From NCBI RefSeq assembly GCF_019186805.1, contig NZ_CP066783.1, positions 1,749,501 to 1,813,500 of the forward strand: a stretch of 64,000 nucleotides of DNA, read 5' to 3'. This document shows positions 35,741 through 43,591 of the stretch, piece by piece. The position numbers and the translations under genes were made by a program. Under the pieces are notes generated by a model, which saw nothing but the letters and a program-made list of their open reading frames with translations, was not told the DNA's origin and made no database searches. Source of the DNA: Comamonas fluminis (GTDB lineage: Bacteria; Pseudomonadota; Gammaproteobacteria; Burkholderiales; Burkholderiaceae_C). How positions within the stretch are numbered: position 1 is the first letter of the stretch; every line of letters begins with the position of its first letter.

Positions 35741-36865
35741 ATGGCAGGCAAGAAGCAATTCCCCAATGGCTCGTGGCAGTACACGTTCAAGCGCAAGGAC
35801 GTGCTGGATAAGCCTCTGTACCTCACGTTTTCCACAGAGAAGGAAGGTGACGAATATGCAGCCAAGCTGGAGGCACTGCTTGCGCGAGGCATCGTTCCCC
35901 TGGAGCACCAAATCTCCGAAAGTGTTCTCACGATTAAAGACCTGATACAGGAATATGAACGGGATGCACACCCGTCAGCTAAAGATATTTCCGCGCTCAA
36001 CACAATCGTGAAGGACCTTGGCCCGACGCGATTGGCAGACATCAATGCGGCTTGGGTGGACCACTGGATCTCGATGATGAAGCGTATCGACAAGATCGCA
36101 CCCACCACGATCCAGTGGAAGGTTGGAGCACTTGCTCGTGCCACAGACTGGGGGATGCGCAAGGGACTCTTGACGATGCCGGATCATGCACTGCGCTCTC
36201 TTCCTAGTGGCTATGCCCAGTACACAAAAGCTGATGCTGCTGTTGCGGGTGTGTCGCGTAAGGACAACGAGAGAGATAGACGCCTTGAGCATGGCGAGTG
36301 GGAAAAAATTTTGGAAGTGCTGGCAGCCGGAGTGCTGCCGCGTAGCCAGCGGCAGTTGCTGCTGACAGGGCGCAGAGACAAAACAGCCTTGAAGTGCATC
36401 ATGGTGCTGGCTGTGGAGTCGGCCATGCGGATGCGCGAAATGTTCACTCTGCGCTGGAGTCAGGTCGCGCTGGATAAAAAGACCATCTTTCTGGATAAGA
36501 CCAAAAACGGAGACAAGCGACAAGTGCCCTTGTCTTCGATTGCTCTGGCCGAACTGCGCGCGTTCAGGCCAGAAAATGCCAATCCCACCGCGCTGGTGTT
36601 CCCTTTCTTGGAAGGGGATGAATCGGCTAAATCGCTAAACAGCACGACGGATTTTCTTTCGCGGCTGTGGGTCAATATTTTTAAGCAAGCTGGTGCGCAG
36701 GGGCTGCTTTTCCATGATCTGAGACACGAAGCGACTAGCCGGCTGTTTGAGCGAACCAGCCTCAGTGAAACACAGATCATGAAAATCACAGGTCACAAGA
36801 GCCACCGCATGCTTATGCGGTACGCAAACCTGCGTGGATCGACGCTGGCCGATGCCCTTTGGTGA
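35741..36865 (+). CDS. int: Prophage tyrosine integrase
   Basis: 374 residues. C-terminal catalytic domain has the Arg I region 'AVESAMRMREMFTLRW', box II 'HDLRHEATSRLFE' (intact H-x-x-R-H), and 'GHKSHRMLMRYANLRG' with the nucleophile Tyr. N-terminal SAM-like core-binding domain about residues 60-150. Catalyses integration at tRNA-Val. Its 3' end overlaps the convergent Xis-like gene by 53 bp. Confidence 0.95.
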   Translation: MAGKKQFPNGSWQYTFKRKDVLDKPLYLTFSTEKEGDEYAAKLEALLARGIVPLEHQISESVLTIKDLIQEYERDAHPSAKDISALNTIVKDLGPTRLADINAAWVDHWISMMKRIDKIAPTTIQWKVGALARATDWGMRKGLLTMPDHALRSLPSGYAQYTKADAAVAGVSRKDNERDRRLEHGEWEKILEVLAAGVLPRSQRQLLLTGRRDKTALKCIMVLAVESAMRMREMFTLRWSQVALDKKTIFLDKTKNGDKRQVPLSSIALAELRAFRPENANPTALVFPFLEGDESAKSLNSTTDFLSRLWVNIFKQAGAQGLLFHDLRHEATSRLFERTSLSETQIMKITGHKSHRMLMRYANLRGSTLADALW

Positions 36866-37064
36866 GTCGAGCAGCGGTCTGGTCAAGAATGACTTTTTCT
36901 GCATAACGCTCTACGTCTGCTGTTCGCATGACGTAGGCGCGCCCGATACGGCCTGCAGGAAGGTCGCCGGTTGCGATGAGCTTTTCAATGGTAGACGCAT
37001 GCACCTTGAGGATTTCTGCGGCTTCCTTCACAGAGCAGGTTACGGGCTTATTTTGCTTGGTCAT
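36813..37064 (-). CDS. Excisionase/AlpA-like helix-turn-helix protein
   Basis: 83 residues from ATG 37064. MerR-like excisionase motif 'CSVKEAAEILKVHASTIEKLIATGDLPAGRIGRAYVM' (core 'VKEAAEILKVHASTIEKLI'). Overlaps the integrase 3' end in opposite orientation, so early leftward transcription would also run antisense to int. Probably directs excision. Confidence 0.82.
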   Translation of the reverse strand: MTKQNKPVTCSVKEAAEILKVHASTIEKLIATGDLPAGRIGRAYVMRTADVERYAEKVILDQTAARLTKGHRPASIHAGLRTA

Positions 37065-37078
37065 GGTGCTATCAAAAG

Positions 37079-37330
37079 TTAAGCCCCTTGCGGGGCTTTT
37101 TGATTCTTGGGGACTGAAGTAGGTGCGGCCAGCCTCCGTGGGCTGGTGCTCAATGCCAGCGAGCATGCCCAGGCGGTGGAGCGCGTGGCGTGAACTGTGC
37201 TGTTGGCCTTGGATGCGGTGCTGTTTCGGGTGAGGCTCACACCCAGTGCGCGCCCATCGACTGCGTTGTGCAGCATGGTGCGCTGGGCGCGGGATAGCTT
37301 GGGTGGTTTCATGCTGGCGCTGGTGGTCAT
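37079..37330 (-). CDS. Small prophage protein, 83 residues
   Basis: Starts with ATG overlapping the DUF5131 stop (ATGA at 37330-37327). 'MKPPKLSRAQRTMLHNAVDG' is the sort of N terminus seen in short phage proteins; the rest is Ser/Thr/Ala-rich and basic. No recognisable domain. Confidence 0.55.
   Translation of the reverse strand: MTTSASMKPPKLSRAQRTMLHNAVDGRALGVSLTRNSTASKANSTVHATRSTAWACSLALSTSPRRLAAPTSVPKNQKAPQGA
37082..37103. terminator. Hairpin before the xis-like gene
   Basis: AGCCCC/GGGGCT stem with a TTGC loop; T5 on the + side and TTAACTTTTG on the - side. It lies 18 bp upstream of the ATG at 37064. Confidence 0.65.
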
Positions 37331-38310
37331 GTGACCGGGAACTCGTCCCAGGTGCGGCCATCGAGCAGGCGGCCTGCGGCTTTCTTGCCCACCCTGAAAG
37401 AGCAATGACCTTCCGGCCACTCGTGCTGTGTAGCGTCGACAATCGCGTCATATCCAAGGTCGTTGCCATGCTCGGCGTAGCCTGGGCTCCAATCACCCCA
37501 TTGCTTGAACAGGAACGGTACGTTCGCCGCTGCGCACTGATCGCGCAGGGAGCGCGCCCAGCCGGGGTGCATGGGTCGAGCGCCTGGGCCTGTTTCGCCG
37601 CCGACGATCACCCAGTCCACTGGCTTTTCGCCATTGTCCAAATGAATGTCGTACAGGTATGGAACCAAGTTCACCGGCCCCAGCAGCGGCTCCATGCTCA
37701 GAAAGCGCACCTTGGCAGGCATGGCCAGCAGCTTGGGAATGTCGCGGTCAGCCTCTTCCTGATTCACGACCGTGGCGCCAAGCCAGACATTGGGCAGCGG
37801 CATCATGTCCAGCAGGCTCAGGTCTGGGTCACTGCCGTGCGCCAGCTCGGCCAGCATGGGCTTCACGTTGCCAATGCGCTTTGTCAGCAGCAACCAATCA
37901 AGATTGGAAGTCTGAGCAATCAAGCTGAAAAGATCAGCGCGCCATTGCGGGTCCACCGCGTTGTCGAACACATCGGCCAGCGAGGCGCAGAAGACGCGCG
38001 GCCGGCGCGGCTTGATGAAGCCCTTGGCAATCAGTTCGTCATCGGTCAGGTCGGGGTGTTCCTTCTTGAAGCCGTCCCAGGCAGCCTGCAGCAGCTCTGC
38101 CTGCTTGTTCCACTTCAGCGGCTTGTTCCAGTTGCTGGCGCTGGTGCGGCGGCGCGGCGCGCCCGGCCCAAAGTTCACGGACTGACCGCCCGCGAAGCGT
38201 GCGTTGCGAAGCTCGGCATAGCAGTTTTTGCAGCCTGGGCCAACTTCCTGGCAGCCTTCCCAGGGGTTAAACGTGTGGTCGGTCCACTCGATCTTTGTGT
38301 TTTCAGCCAT
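37327..38310 (-). CDS. DUF5131 (phage Gp37/Gp68) three-Cys protein
   Basis: 327 residues from ATG 38310. The N-terminal pattern 'IEWTDHTFNPWEGC' then 'VGPGCKNCYAE' gives the three-Cys cluster of this family, which resembles a radical-SAM iron-sulfur site. Later conserved blocks: 'VFCASLADVFD', 'LDWLLLTKRIGN', 'WLGATVVNQEEAD', 'VIVGGETGPGARP'. Activity unproven. The usual TcmP partner gene is not beside it. Confidence 0.88.
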   Translation of the reverse strand: MAENTKIEWTDHTFNPWEGCQEVGPGCKNCYAELRNARFAGGQSVNFGPGAPRRRTSASNWNKPLKWNKQAELLQAAWDGFKKEHPDLTDDELIAKGFIKPRRPRVFCASLADVFDNAVDPQWRADLFSLIAQTSNLDWLLLTKRIGNVKPMLAELAHGSDPDLSLLDMMPLPNVWLGATVVNQEEADRDIPKLLAMPAKVRFLSMEPLLGPVNLVPYLYDIHLDNGEKPVDWVIVGGETGPGARPMHPGWARSLRDQCAAANVPFLFKQWGDWSPGYAEHGNDLGYDAIVDATQHEWPEGHCSFRVGKKAAGRLLDGRTWDEFPVT

Positions 38311-38328
38311 GTGGCGCTCCAAAAAAGA

Positions 38329-38347
38329 ACCCCGCACTGGGCAGGGT
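38329..38347 (-). terminator. Hairpin before the DUF5131 gene
   Basis: Imperfect stem ACCC(C)GC/GGC(A)GGGT followed on the minus strand by TTCTTTTTT, ending 15 bp before the start codon. Confidence 0.55.
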
Positions 38348-38354
38348 GTCTGGG

Positions 38355-38732
38355 TTACTGTTCGGTGGCTTCCGGCTGCTTTTCGCGGAAGACGATCTTG
38401 GTTTTCTGGCCTGGCTCCTTGATGGCCACGCATTCCAGCTCTGGCGGCTTCGGGTCCAGCTTCCACTCTGGCGGTTCGACGTAAAGCCCAGCCAGTACCA
38501 GCAGCGGAATGCAAGCGCGACCAGCGTCAGTCAGGCGAATGGTCGCGCCCTCGTTGGTGAGCTCGTCCTGCTTGACGCGCTCCACGATACCTTTGCGCTC
38601 CAGAGCCTGGAAGGTGCTGAGCAGTGCCCAGCTAGAGCCGAAGTGATGGATATTGCACATGCACTGGATCTGGCGGTGACTGATGGTCAGTGCGAATGCA
38701 GTGCTGGTGACGTAATCGCGAAAGTTGCTCAT
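38355..38732 (-). CDS. Prophage winged-helix-like protein
   Basis: 125 residues, start ATG 38732 (an ATG two codons earlier sits too close to the AGGA site). 'WALLSTFQALERKGIVERV' then 'IRLTDAGRACIPLL' has the shape of a winged helix with a beta hairpin. C terminus charged. Probable DNA-binding accessory protein; function unknown. Confidence 0.65.
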   Translation of the reverse strand: MSNFRDYVTSTAFALTISHRQIQCMCNIHHFGSSWALLSTFQALERKGIVERVKQDELTNEGATIRLTDAGRACIPLLVLAGLYVEPPEWKLDPKPPELECVAIKEPGQKTKIVFREKQPEATEQ

Positions 38733-38755
38733 TGGCATGGTCCTAAAAAGCAGAA

Positions 38756-38773
38756 CCCCGCTCAGTGGCGGGG
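38756..38773 (-). terminator. Hairpin between 38762-38839 ORF and the winged-helix gene
   Basis: CCCCGC/GCGGGG stem, then TTCTGCTTTTT on the minus strand and the AGGA ribosome site of the next gene. Confidence 0.7.
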
Positions 38774-38839
38774 CTCAAAGTCGTCAAAGTCAGGGACAGG
38801 CGCTCGCTTGTCGCGGCGCTGACGGGTGCGGCGGCTCAT
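38762..38839 (-). CDS. 25-residue basic/acidic peptide
   Basis: ATG overlaps the stop of the FtsK-gamma-like gene (ATGA). Sequence starts MSRRTRQRRDKRAP and ends DFDDFEPRH: a basic half and an acidic half. The overlap suggests coupled translation; the stop falls inside the following hairpin. Confidence 0.45.
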   Translation of the reverse strand: MSRRTRQRRDKRAPVPDFDDFEPRH

Positions 38840-39228
38840 GTTTCAACTTTCCTTGGTGGAGAAAAGCCGCGCATGGCCTCGTAGGTATCGCGCGCGATGA
38901 TTACTGCGTCCTGTTGCAGTAGGTAGGCGGCCAGCTCCTCCTTGGTGGGCACCTTGCGGGCGAGCTGGGCCTCCAGCTCTGCGATGCGGGCCCGGAGCTG
39001 CGCTATGTGGCGTGCCTGAACCTTTTCAATGCAACGGCCCGCGTAGTCGGTGATGTGACCATCGCTGATCATCTGCTCCAACAGGTCTTCGGCGTGGTGG
39101 TAGCTGGTAACCAGCTTGCGCTGCAGAAACGACACGCTGGCTTTTTGCTTGGCCAGTGCGACTGCTTCAATGTACTGATCCTCGCGCCCACGGGCCGAGT
39201 CAATCAGAGGGTTGTCTGGGGTGCTCAC
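38836..39228 (-). CDS. FtsK-gamma-like winged-helix protein with coiled coil
   Basis: 130 residues from a GTG at 39228 that overlaps the upstream stop (GTGA). Residues 18-62 match the FtsK gamma domain: 'QKASVSFLQRKLVTSYHHAE' then 'LLEQMISDGHI', compared with 'KASISGVQRQFRIGYNRAAR' in E. coli FtsK. Residues 70-105 form a coiled coil. FtsK gamma reads the KOPS sequence and activates XerCD. There is no motor here, so it may bind host DNA sites alone. Confidence 0.75.
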   Translation of the reverse strand: MSTPDNPLIDSARGREDQYIEAVALAKQKASVSFLQRKLVTSYHHAEDLLEQMISDGHITDYAGRCIEKVQARHIAQLRARIAELEAQLARKVPTKEELAAYLLQQDAVIIARDTYEAMRGFSPPRKVET

Positions 39229-39428
39229 GCTTGGCCTTTCTGCGCTTGGGCGCGCTGTGCTGCCTTGAGGCCGCTTTCCCATTGGTCGATGTAACCAGCC
39301 ATGTAGGCATGCTTCGCCCACAAGGGCCATTGCTCCCAGTGTTGGCCCAGCCACATAGACTTGCCTTGGGATCGTGCGCGTCGGCCCAAGGCCTCAAACC
39401 AGCGTTTGCCCGCGAGTCGTTTAGCCAT
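39225..39428 (-). CDS. Small prophage protein, 67 residues
   Basis: Begins MAKRLAGKRWFEALGRRARS; rich in Trp (five), Arg and Lys. Its middle 'WAKHAYMAGYIDQWESG' recalls the GY-x-AG-W pattern of ribosome-modulation-factor-like phage proteins, a weak resemblance. Upstream and downstream genes overlap it, so it sits in a coupled series. Confidence 0.55.
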   Translation of the reverse strand: MAKRLAGKRWFEALGRRARSQGKSMWLGQHWEQWPLWAKHAYMAGYIDQWESGLKAAQRAQAQKGQA

Positions 39429-39519
39429 GCTGCGCTCCTTCCTTGGCTGCTGCCGGGTACATCCACCACGGGAGCGGTGGGATGCCTGCTCGAATTGGGG
39501 GAGAGGTATCGCTTCCCAT
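39421..39519 (-). CDS. 32-residue overlapping ORF
   Basis: ATG overlaps the previous stop as TGATG, and its stop overlaps the next start (ATGGCTAA). It is Pro-rich ('SPPIRAGIPPLPWWMYP'). It contains the GGAG ribosome site of the next gene. Possibly a coupling peptide. Confidence 0.4.
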   Translation of the reverse strand: MGSDTSPPIRAGIPPLPWWMYPAAAKEGAQHG

Positions 39520-39953
39520 CACTCACCCCCTTGCGCAGCCTGGTCTGCGCGCTGTGCGTCTTCTTCCTCTGCTGCGATTTCTTCAAGCTGCTCAGGTGTG
39601 AAGTCATCGGCAGTCAGTGCATAAGAGACGACACCGGTGACTTGATAGAAGCGCGGCGATGGGCATTCGGCAAGCCACTGCTCAAGTAAGGCTTGCAGCT
39701 TCGCCTTGTGCTCTGGCGTGACCTCGGGATAGTCCACAGCCCATTCGCCGCCGAAGTCGTAGGCGCGCTCGGCAATGTCTTCGATCACGTTGCCAGCATC
39801 GGCAAGGCTGCTCATCGTTGGTAACTGGGCAGTGCCGCGCCAAACCTTGTGGCCCGGACGTAGCTCATCGCCACGACTGTCCAGCAAGTCGCCCAAGCTG
39901 TCGTAGGTGAATTCTTCGCCGTCCACAGACCAGCATTCTTTTGTGTCGCTCAT
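39519..39953 (-). CDS. Hypothetical prophage protein, 144 residues, acidic
   Basis: Starts MSDTKECWSVDGEEFTYDSL. About a quarter of residues are Asp or Glu, including an acidic tail. 'LPTMSSLADAGNVIEDIAERAYD' and 'PEHKAKLQALLEQWL' are helical. Similar small acidic proteins occur in many betaproteobacterial prophages. Function unknown; anti-restriction or other DNA mimicry is a possibility I cannot test. Confidence 0.7.
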   Translation of the reverse strand: MSDTKECWSVDGEEFTYDSLGDLLDSRGDELRPGHKVWRGTAQLPTMSSLADAGNVIEDIAERAYDFGGEWAVDYPEVTPEHKAKLQALLEQWLAECPSPRFYQVTGVVSYALTADDFTPEQLEEIAAEEEDAQRADQAAQGGE

Positions 39954-39956
39954 GAT

Positions 39957-40214
39957 TTAGTTCCCCTTTGCTGCCGCGATAGAGGCGCGGTCGATGCTTA
40001 TCCAGTTGGTGTAGAAGCCTTTGCCCCATGTGATCGTGTAAAGCACGCACAGAGCAAAGATTCCCCATTGCTGGGTTTCCCAGGCTGCATAGAACCAGAA
40101 TGGCTGGCCGACGAGGCCGAAGACAGAGGCCCAGCGGCGGCGCGCGGCCATGGTTGATTGAGAAAGCGCCACGGCTGTGACGCCAAACAGTGCGATGAAT
40201 AGCTGGGTGATCAC
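39957..40214 (-). CDS. Prophage membrane protein, 85 residues
   Basis: GTG start at 40214 overlaps the upstream stop (GTGA). Three hydrophobic segments: 'LFIALFGVTAVAL', 'WASVFGLVGQPFWFYAAW', 'WGIFALCVLYTITW'. Inner-membrane protein of unknown role; moron-like. Confidence 0.7.
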   Translation of the reverse strand: MITQLFIALFGVTAVALSQSTMAARRRWASVFGLVGQPFWFYAAWETQQWGIFALCVLYTITWGKGFYTNWISIDRASIAAAKGN

Positions 40215-41503
40215 AGGAGCGCTCCCTGCACTTCTGCATCGCGCCGGTTGTAGCCATGGCGATAGCCGCGCTGATAGTCAGACTCCGCATCCCGCGCGTC
40301 TGCCTGCTGGGGTGCTGCAGATGCAGTCGCGGCCACTGTCTTGCGCGCATCGCTCTCAATGCAGTAGAGCTGCAGAATTTCGTCCACGACAGCGGTATCT
40401 CCTGCATACCAACGCTGGCCCAGCTCCTGCAAATGGCCCTCAAGCTGCCGCAGCATTTCCGAGTAGCCGGGGTCTGTTCGCTTGATGACACGCTGCACCT
40501 GAGAGAACAGGCCGCGATAGTTCACCTTCATGCCGCTGTGATCTGAGGCCAGCAGCTTCACCGCCAGCGCCTGTCCGCCAGTAGCCAGCAGGGTGCGCAG
40601 TTGCTGCTCTGTGTGGAGCTGCTCCCATTCGTGCTCAGGTCGCTCCGCGCCGCGTCTGCGCTCTGTGTACGTCCACGGGTAATGTCCAATCATCCCCGGC
40701 TCTGAGCGATAGCGAGTGCGCCACGCCACAGGCTCTGGAAGTGCTACTGGTGCGGCAACCTGTTGATTTTGTTGAGCTATGGGATTTCCCATATCTGCTT
40801 CACGGGTGGAGGCAAGTTTTCGCACAATGGCGGCGACCTCATCAATCCGGGCATCATCTTCTGGCGTGCAGTCGATGCGATCTAGCATCACAAGTGCAGC
40901 ATCTGCGTCAGCGTTTCCTGTCCATTGCAGCCCCTCCACTGGCGCGGCTGCTGGAGGCGCTGCCGGTGTGGCGGCAAGCCTTGCATAGACCTGTGCGCGG
41001 AGAGCGGGCACACGTTCGTCGCGCAGCCGCTCAAATCGTTGGTACACGTCCTCCGGCATAGCCTTACCCATGTATTCTTGATGGAGGCGATTTTTGGTGC
41101 ACTCAGCCTGAACCAGATCTTCAACCAGCATCCATGTTGTCAGCTCTGCCAGATCATCAGGCACTGCCACGGCTGCGGGCGAAGCCAGCACAGGGGCTGG
41201 CTCCTGAATCTGGTGCGGGCACTGGGCAGCCATAGCTTGCCCTGCTGCTTGGCCCAGTTCAAACGCATCCTGTAGTTGTTTGCGCAATATTTCATCAAAC
41301 GCATCACTGGCCGCGATGCAAGTAGCCATGGACGTTGGCTCGCTCTCCTGGCCTGTAGAGCCAGCAGGCAGTTTCCATCCGTAAGTCTTGACCCGATTGA
41401 TCGAATACGCGATGACATGCTTTTCATGTGCTGCTTCGACCTCCATGGCCATGGCTTCGATGATGACCTCGCGAGGTGTTGGCAGTTCAGTGGTGTTGGT
41501 CAT
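40211..41503 (-). CDS. Hypothetical prophage protein, 430 residues
   Basis: Starts MTNTTELPTPREVIIEAMAM. Helical N-terminal region, an Ala/Pro-rich linker (about 185-200), then 'PVAWRTRYRSEPGMIGHYPWTYTE' (core 'PEPVAWRTRYRSEPG') of a type found in phage proteins with a WR...W module, and a Tyr/Arg-rich tail. No enzyme motif recognised. Confidence 0.65.
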   Translation of the reverse strand: MTNTTELPTPREVIIEAMAMEVEAAHEKHVIAYSINRVKTYGWKLPAGSTGQESEPTSMATCIAASDAFDEILRKQLQDAFELGQAAGQAMAAQCPHQIQEPAPVLASPAAVAVPDDLAELTTWMLVEDLVQAECTKNRLHQEYMGKAMPEDVYQRFERLRDERVPALRAQVYARLAATPAAPPAAAPVEGLQWTGNADADAALVMLDRIDCTPEDDARIDEVAAIVRKLASTREADMGNPIAQQNQQVAAPVALPEPVAWRTRYRSEPGMIGHYPWTYTERRRGAERPEHEWEQLHTEQQLRTLLATGGQALAVKLLASDHSGMKVNYRGLFSQVQRVIKRTDPGYSEMLRQLEGHLQELGQRWYAGDTAVVDEILQLYCIESDARKTVAATASAAPQQADARDAESDYQRGYRHGYNRRDAEVQGALL

Positions 41504-41531
41504 GGTTTCGGTGGCTCCCAGAATGAGAAAA

Positions 41532-41549
41532 GCCCGCGGCGGCGGGCTG
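41532..41549 (-). terminator. Hairpin before the 430-residue gene
   Basis: AGCCCGC/GCGGGCT stem with TTTTC on the minus strand; the GGGAG ribosome site follows. Confidence 0.7.
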
Positions 41550-41561
41550 GGGTGTTGGTGG

Positions 41562-42116
41562 TTAGGCGAGGCGCATGGAGGCCAGTAGTGCCGCCTCTTC
41601 AAGCCAGGGCGCATTGCCACAGGTTTCAAAATGCCAATAGGCGGGATCACCGGGTGCCGCGGCGACCAGGCGGGCTTGCATACTCATTCCGCCTAGCCAG
41701 CTGATCCATCCGCCATCCGACTCAAGCCACCATGTCATCGAGCCAATCTGGCGGCTTTCGTGTTGATAGCTCGCGATGGATTCCAGGGCTTCAGGAACTC
41801 CAGTCGAGTAGCCGTAGGCGCGCACGTAGCGGCCTTCACCGACTTTCAGTGTTGATCCCCAACGTATGGGCGTGCCCTTTGTTTTGGGGTGTTCGCCTGC
41901 CAGTGCGATGTTGAGCATCAGCGTATGGCCGTTGTCGAGGTCAATGTGCTTCGATAGATCGGCAGAACGGCCATTGTTGAGAAGGAGGCAAGCGCTCCAT
42001 CCGTCCATGCTGCCGGCGCCGCGCGCGTAGGTGGAGCTGCATTGCCAGTCGGCAGTGCTGCCGCCATGGGCGTCAACCCAAGCAATTTCTTTGTGAGGAG
42101 TGTGAATGTTGCTCAT
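41562..42116 (-). CDS. Hypothetical prophage protein, 184 residues
   Basis: Starts MSNIHTPHKEIAWVDAHGGS with a GGAG ribosome site. Beta-rich, many Trp and Gly ('WWLESDGGWISWLGG'). C-terminal 'APGDPAYWHFETCG'. Not recognised. Confidence 0.6.
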   Translation of the reverse strand: MSNIHTPHKEIAWVDAHGGSTADWQCSSTYARGAGSMDGWSACLLLNNGRSADLSKHIDLDNGHTLMLNIALAGEHPKTKGTPIRWGSTLKVGEGRYVRAYGYSTGVPEALESIASYQHESRQIGSMTWWLESDGGWISWLGGMSMQARLVAAAPGDPAYWHFETCGNAPWLEEAALLASMRLA

Positions 42117-42137
42117 GGTGGCTCCAGAAAGCAAAAA

Positions 42138-42155
42138 GCCCGCTCTATGGCGGGC
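42138..42155 (-). terminator. Hairpin before the 184-residue gene
   Basis: GCCCGC/GCGGGC stem followed on the minus strand by TTTTT, then CTGGAG. Confidence 0.72.
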
Positions 42156-42172
42156 ACGGGGGGAATGGGTGC

Positions 42173-43159
42173 TTAGAACGGGCTTTCGCCTGGGGAGGTG
42201 TCAGTCGGCGCGGCTTTCGGGCCGGTAGTGCTGGCGCTGGCAGCCAGTGATGCGGGCAGGTCACCCAGGCCGGTGCGACCTTCACCACCCAGCGCTTCAA
42301 TCAGGTCAGGGATCAGGCGCGACAGCTCGCCGGTGGCAATGGTCACATCGGTATCGAAGCCGCTATCGTCCTGGCTGTTGCCATCCATGACCGCATCCAG
42401 CAGCGCGATGTTCTTGATCTGCAGGCCTTGGGTCAGCACAAAGCTCACGCGGTCATCCCAGGTCATGGCCAGCTTGGTCGGCAGCTTGCCGTGTTCGATG
42501 TGCTGGCGTACTTCATCAATGTCCAGTGGATGGCGGGCGTAGCGGACGACTGCCTTGGACTCGTCGGCCGCTTTCAGCTCCGTCTCGCGGTCGGCAGTGA
42601 AGCCCGCCGGCGGCTCCTGTGTCATCAGCCAGTGGGCCATGGCCGCTTGTGGGCTGGTCTGAGTGTCCAGTAGGGCCAGCGCGAATCCGGGCAGGCCTTC
42701 TACCAGCAGGGTGACCACCTCATCGGCGCGGCCCTGGGCACCGGTATCGAGCACCAGCGTGCGTGCCTGCGGATCGATCCAGACCCACATGCTGCCCTGC
42801 TTGGTAAAAGCCATGGGCAGCAGGTCCAGCTTGGCCTCGTCCTTGAGCTCGCGTTTTTCCTTCTTGCCCGGCTTGCGGCCCTCGGTCTTTTCGATGTGCT
42901 CGGCCTTCTCGTTGACCTTGCGATTGAGCACGCTGGCCGGCAGCACTTTGGCCTCAGTCATGAAGCGCATCACCCACTGACCGGCCACGGACTCAGCCAG
43001 CGGGCCATGTGGCTCGCCACGCGGCGGCACCCAGCCGACAGAACGCTCTTGGGTGGCTCCGCACTCTTCAAACACTGTTTTCTGCAGGGCATCCTCCAGC
43101 ACCTGCAGGTCGCATTGCCAGCTTTCGGCAATGCGGTAAATGATCATGTTCTTGAACAT
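42173..43159 (-). CDS. rdgC: Recombination-associated protein RdgC
   Basis: 328 residues from ATG 43159, close to E. coli RdgC (303). N terminus 'MFKNMIIYRIAESW', 'ERSVGWVPPRGE', 'LPASVLNRKVNEKAEHIE', 'KREVKD'-like charged region, and 'DDRVSFVLTQGLQIKNIALLD' match. RdgC forms a ring around DNA and limits RecA. A prophage copy is noteworthy. GGAG ribosome site 6 nt upstream after a hairpin. Confidence 0.9.
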   Translation of the reverse strand: MFKNMIIYRIAESWQCDLQVLEDALQKTVFEECGATQERSVGWVPPRGEPHGPLAESVAGQWVMRFMTEAKVLPASVLNRKVNEKAEHIEKTEGRKPGKKEKRELKDEAKLDLLPMAFTKQGSMWVWIDPQARTLVLDTGAQGRADEVVTLLVEGLPGFALALLDTQTSPQAAMAHWLMTQEPPAGFTADRETELKAADESKAVVRYARHPLDIDEVRQHIEHGKLPTKLAMTWDDRVSFVLTQGLQIKNIALLDAVMDGNSQDDSGFDTDVTIATGELSRLIPDLIEALGGEGRTGLGDLPASLAASASTTGPKAAPTDTSPGESPF

Positions 43160-43180
43160 TAGGACTCCAGAAATAGGAAA

Positions 43181-43198
43181 AGCCCGCTGGTGCGGGCT
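43181..43198 (-). terminator. Hairpin before rdgC
   Basis: AGCCCGC/GCGGGCT 7-bp stem, TGGT loop, TTTTCC on the minus strand; 22 bp from the rdgC ATG. Confidence 0.75.
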
Positions 43199-43227
43199 TT
43201 GATCGGCTGAATAGAAAAGGTGTCCTG

Positions 43228-43524
43228 CTAGCAGAGCTGGCGCTCGCAAGGGATACCGTCGTTGTCCCCGTCCATCTTGGTACCGGGGCAGTTGCGCAGG
43301 AAGAAGGTGGCTTCTTCACATGAGGTCATCTGCGAGCAATGCGTGCGCCCATCGCACTGGTATTTCGGCTTGGTGGGAGCGACGCTGCGTCCTACATCGA
43401 TATCCCGAGGGCGCGGCTCGCTGAGGAGCTGAATTGCTGCAGCTTGCTGCTGCCGGGTCTGATAAGTGGTGTAAGCCTTCCAGGCTCCAACGGCAATCAG
43501 TGCATAGATGATCAATCGAAACAA
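43228..43524 (-). CDS. Excalibur-domain membrane-anchored protein
   Basis: 98 residues from a TTG at 43524 with a strong GGGAGGAGG site. N-terminal membrane helix 'LIIYALIAVGAWKAY', then an Excalibur calcium-binding motif at the C terminus ('CSQMTSCEEATFFLRNCPG' then 'MDGDNDGIPCE', a DxDxDG loop). Usually extracellular or periplasmic; role in the prophage unknown. Confidence 0.8.
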   Translation of the reverse strand: MFRLIIYALIAVGAWKAYTTYQTRQQQAAAIQLLSEPRPRDIDVGRSVAPTKPKYQCDGRTHCSQMTSCEEATFFLRNCPGTKMDGDNDGIPCERQLC

Positions 43525-43591
43525 GGTGGCCTCCTCCCGTATTTGAATGGAGGGCATCCTAGCGCAAGTGATCCAGGACCTCATGTCACCG

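Noticed and set aside
39225..39428. Ribosome modulation factor
   Set aside because: Only a loose GY/W pattern; not enough to name it.
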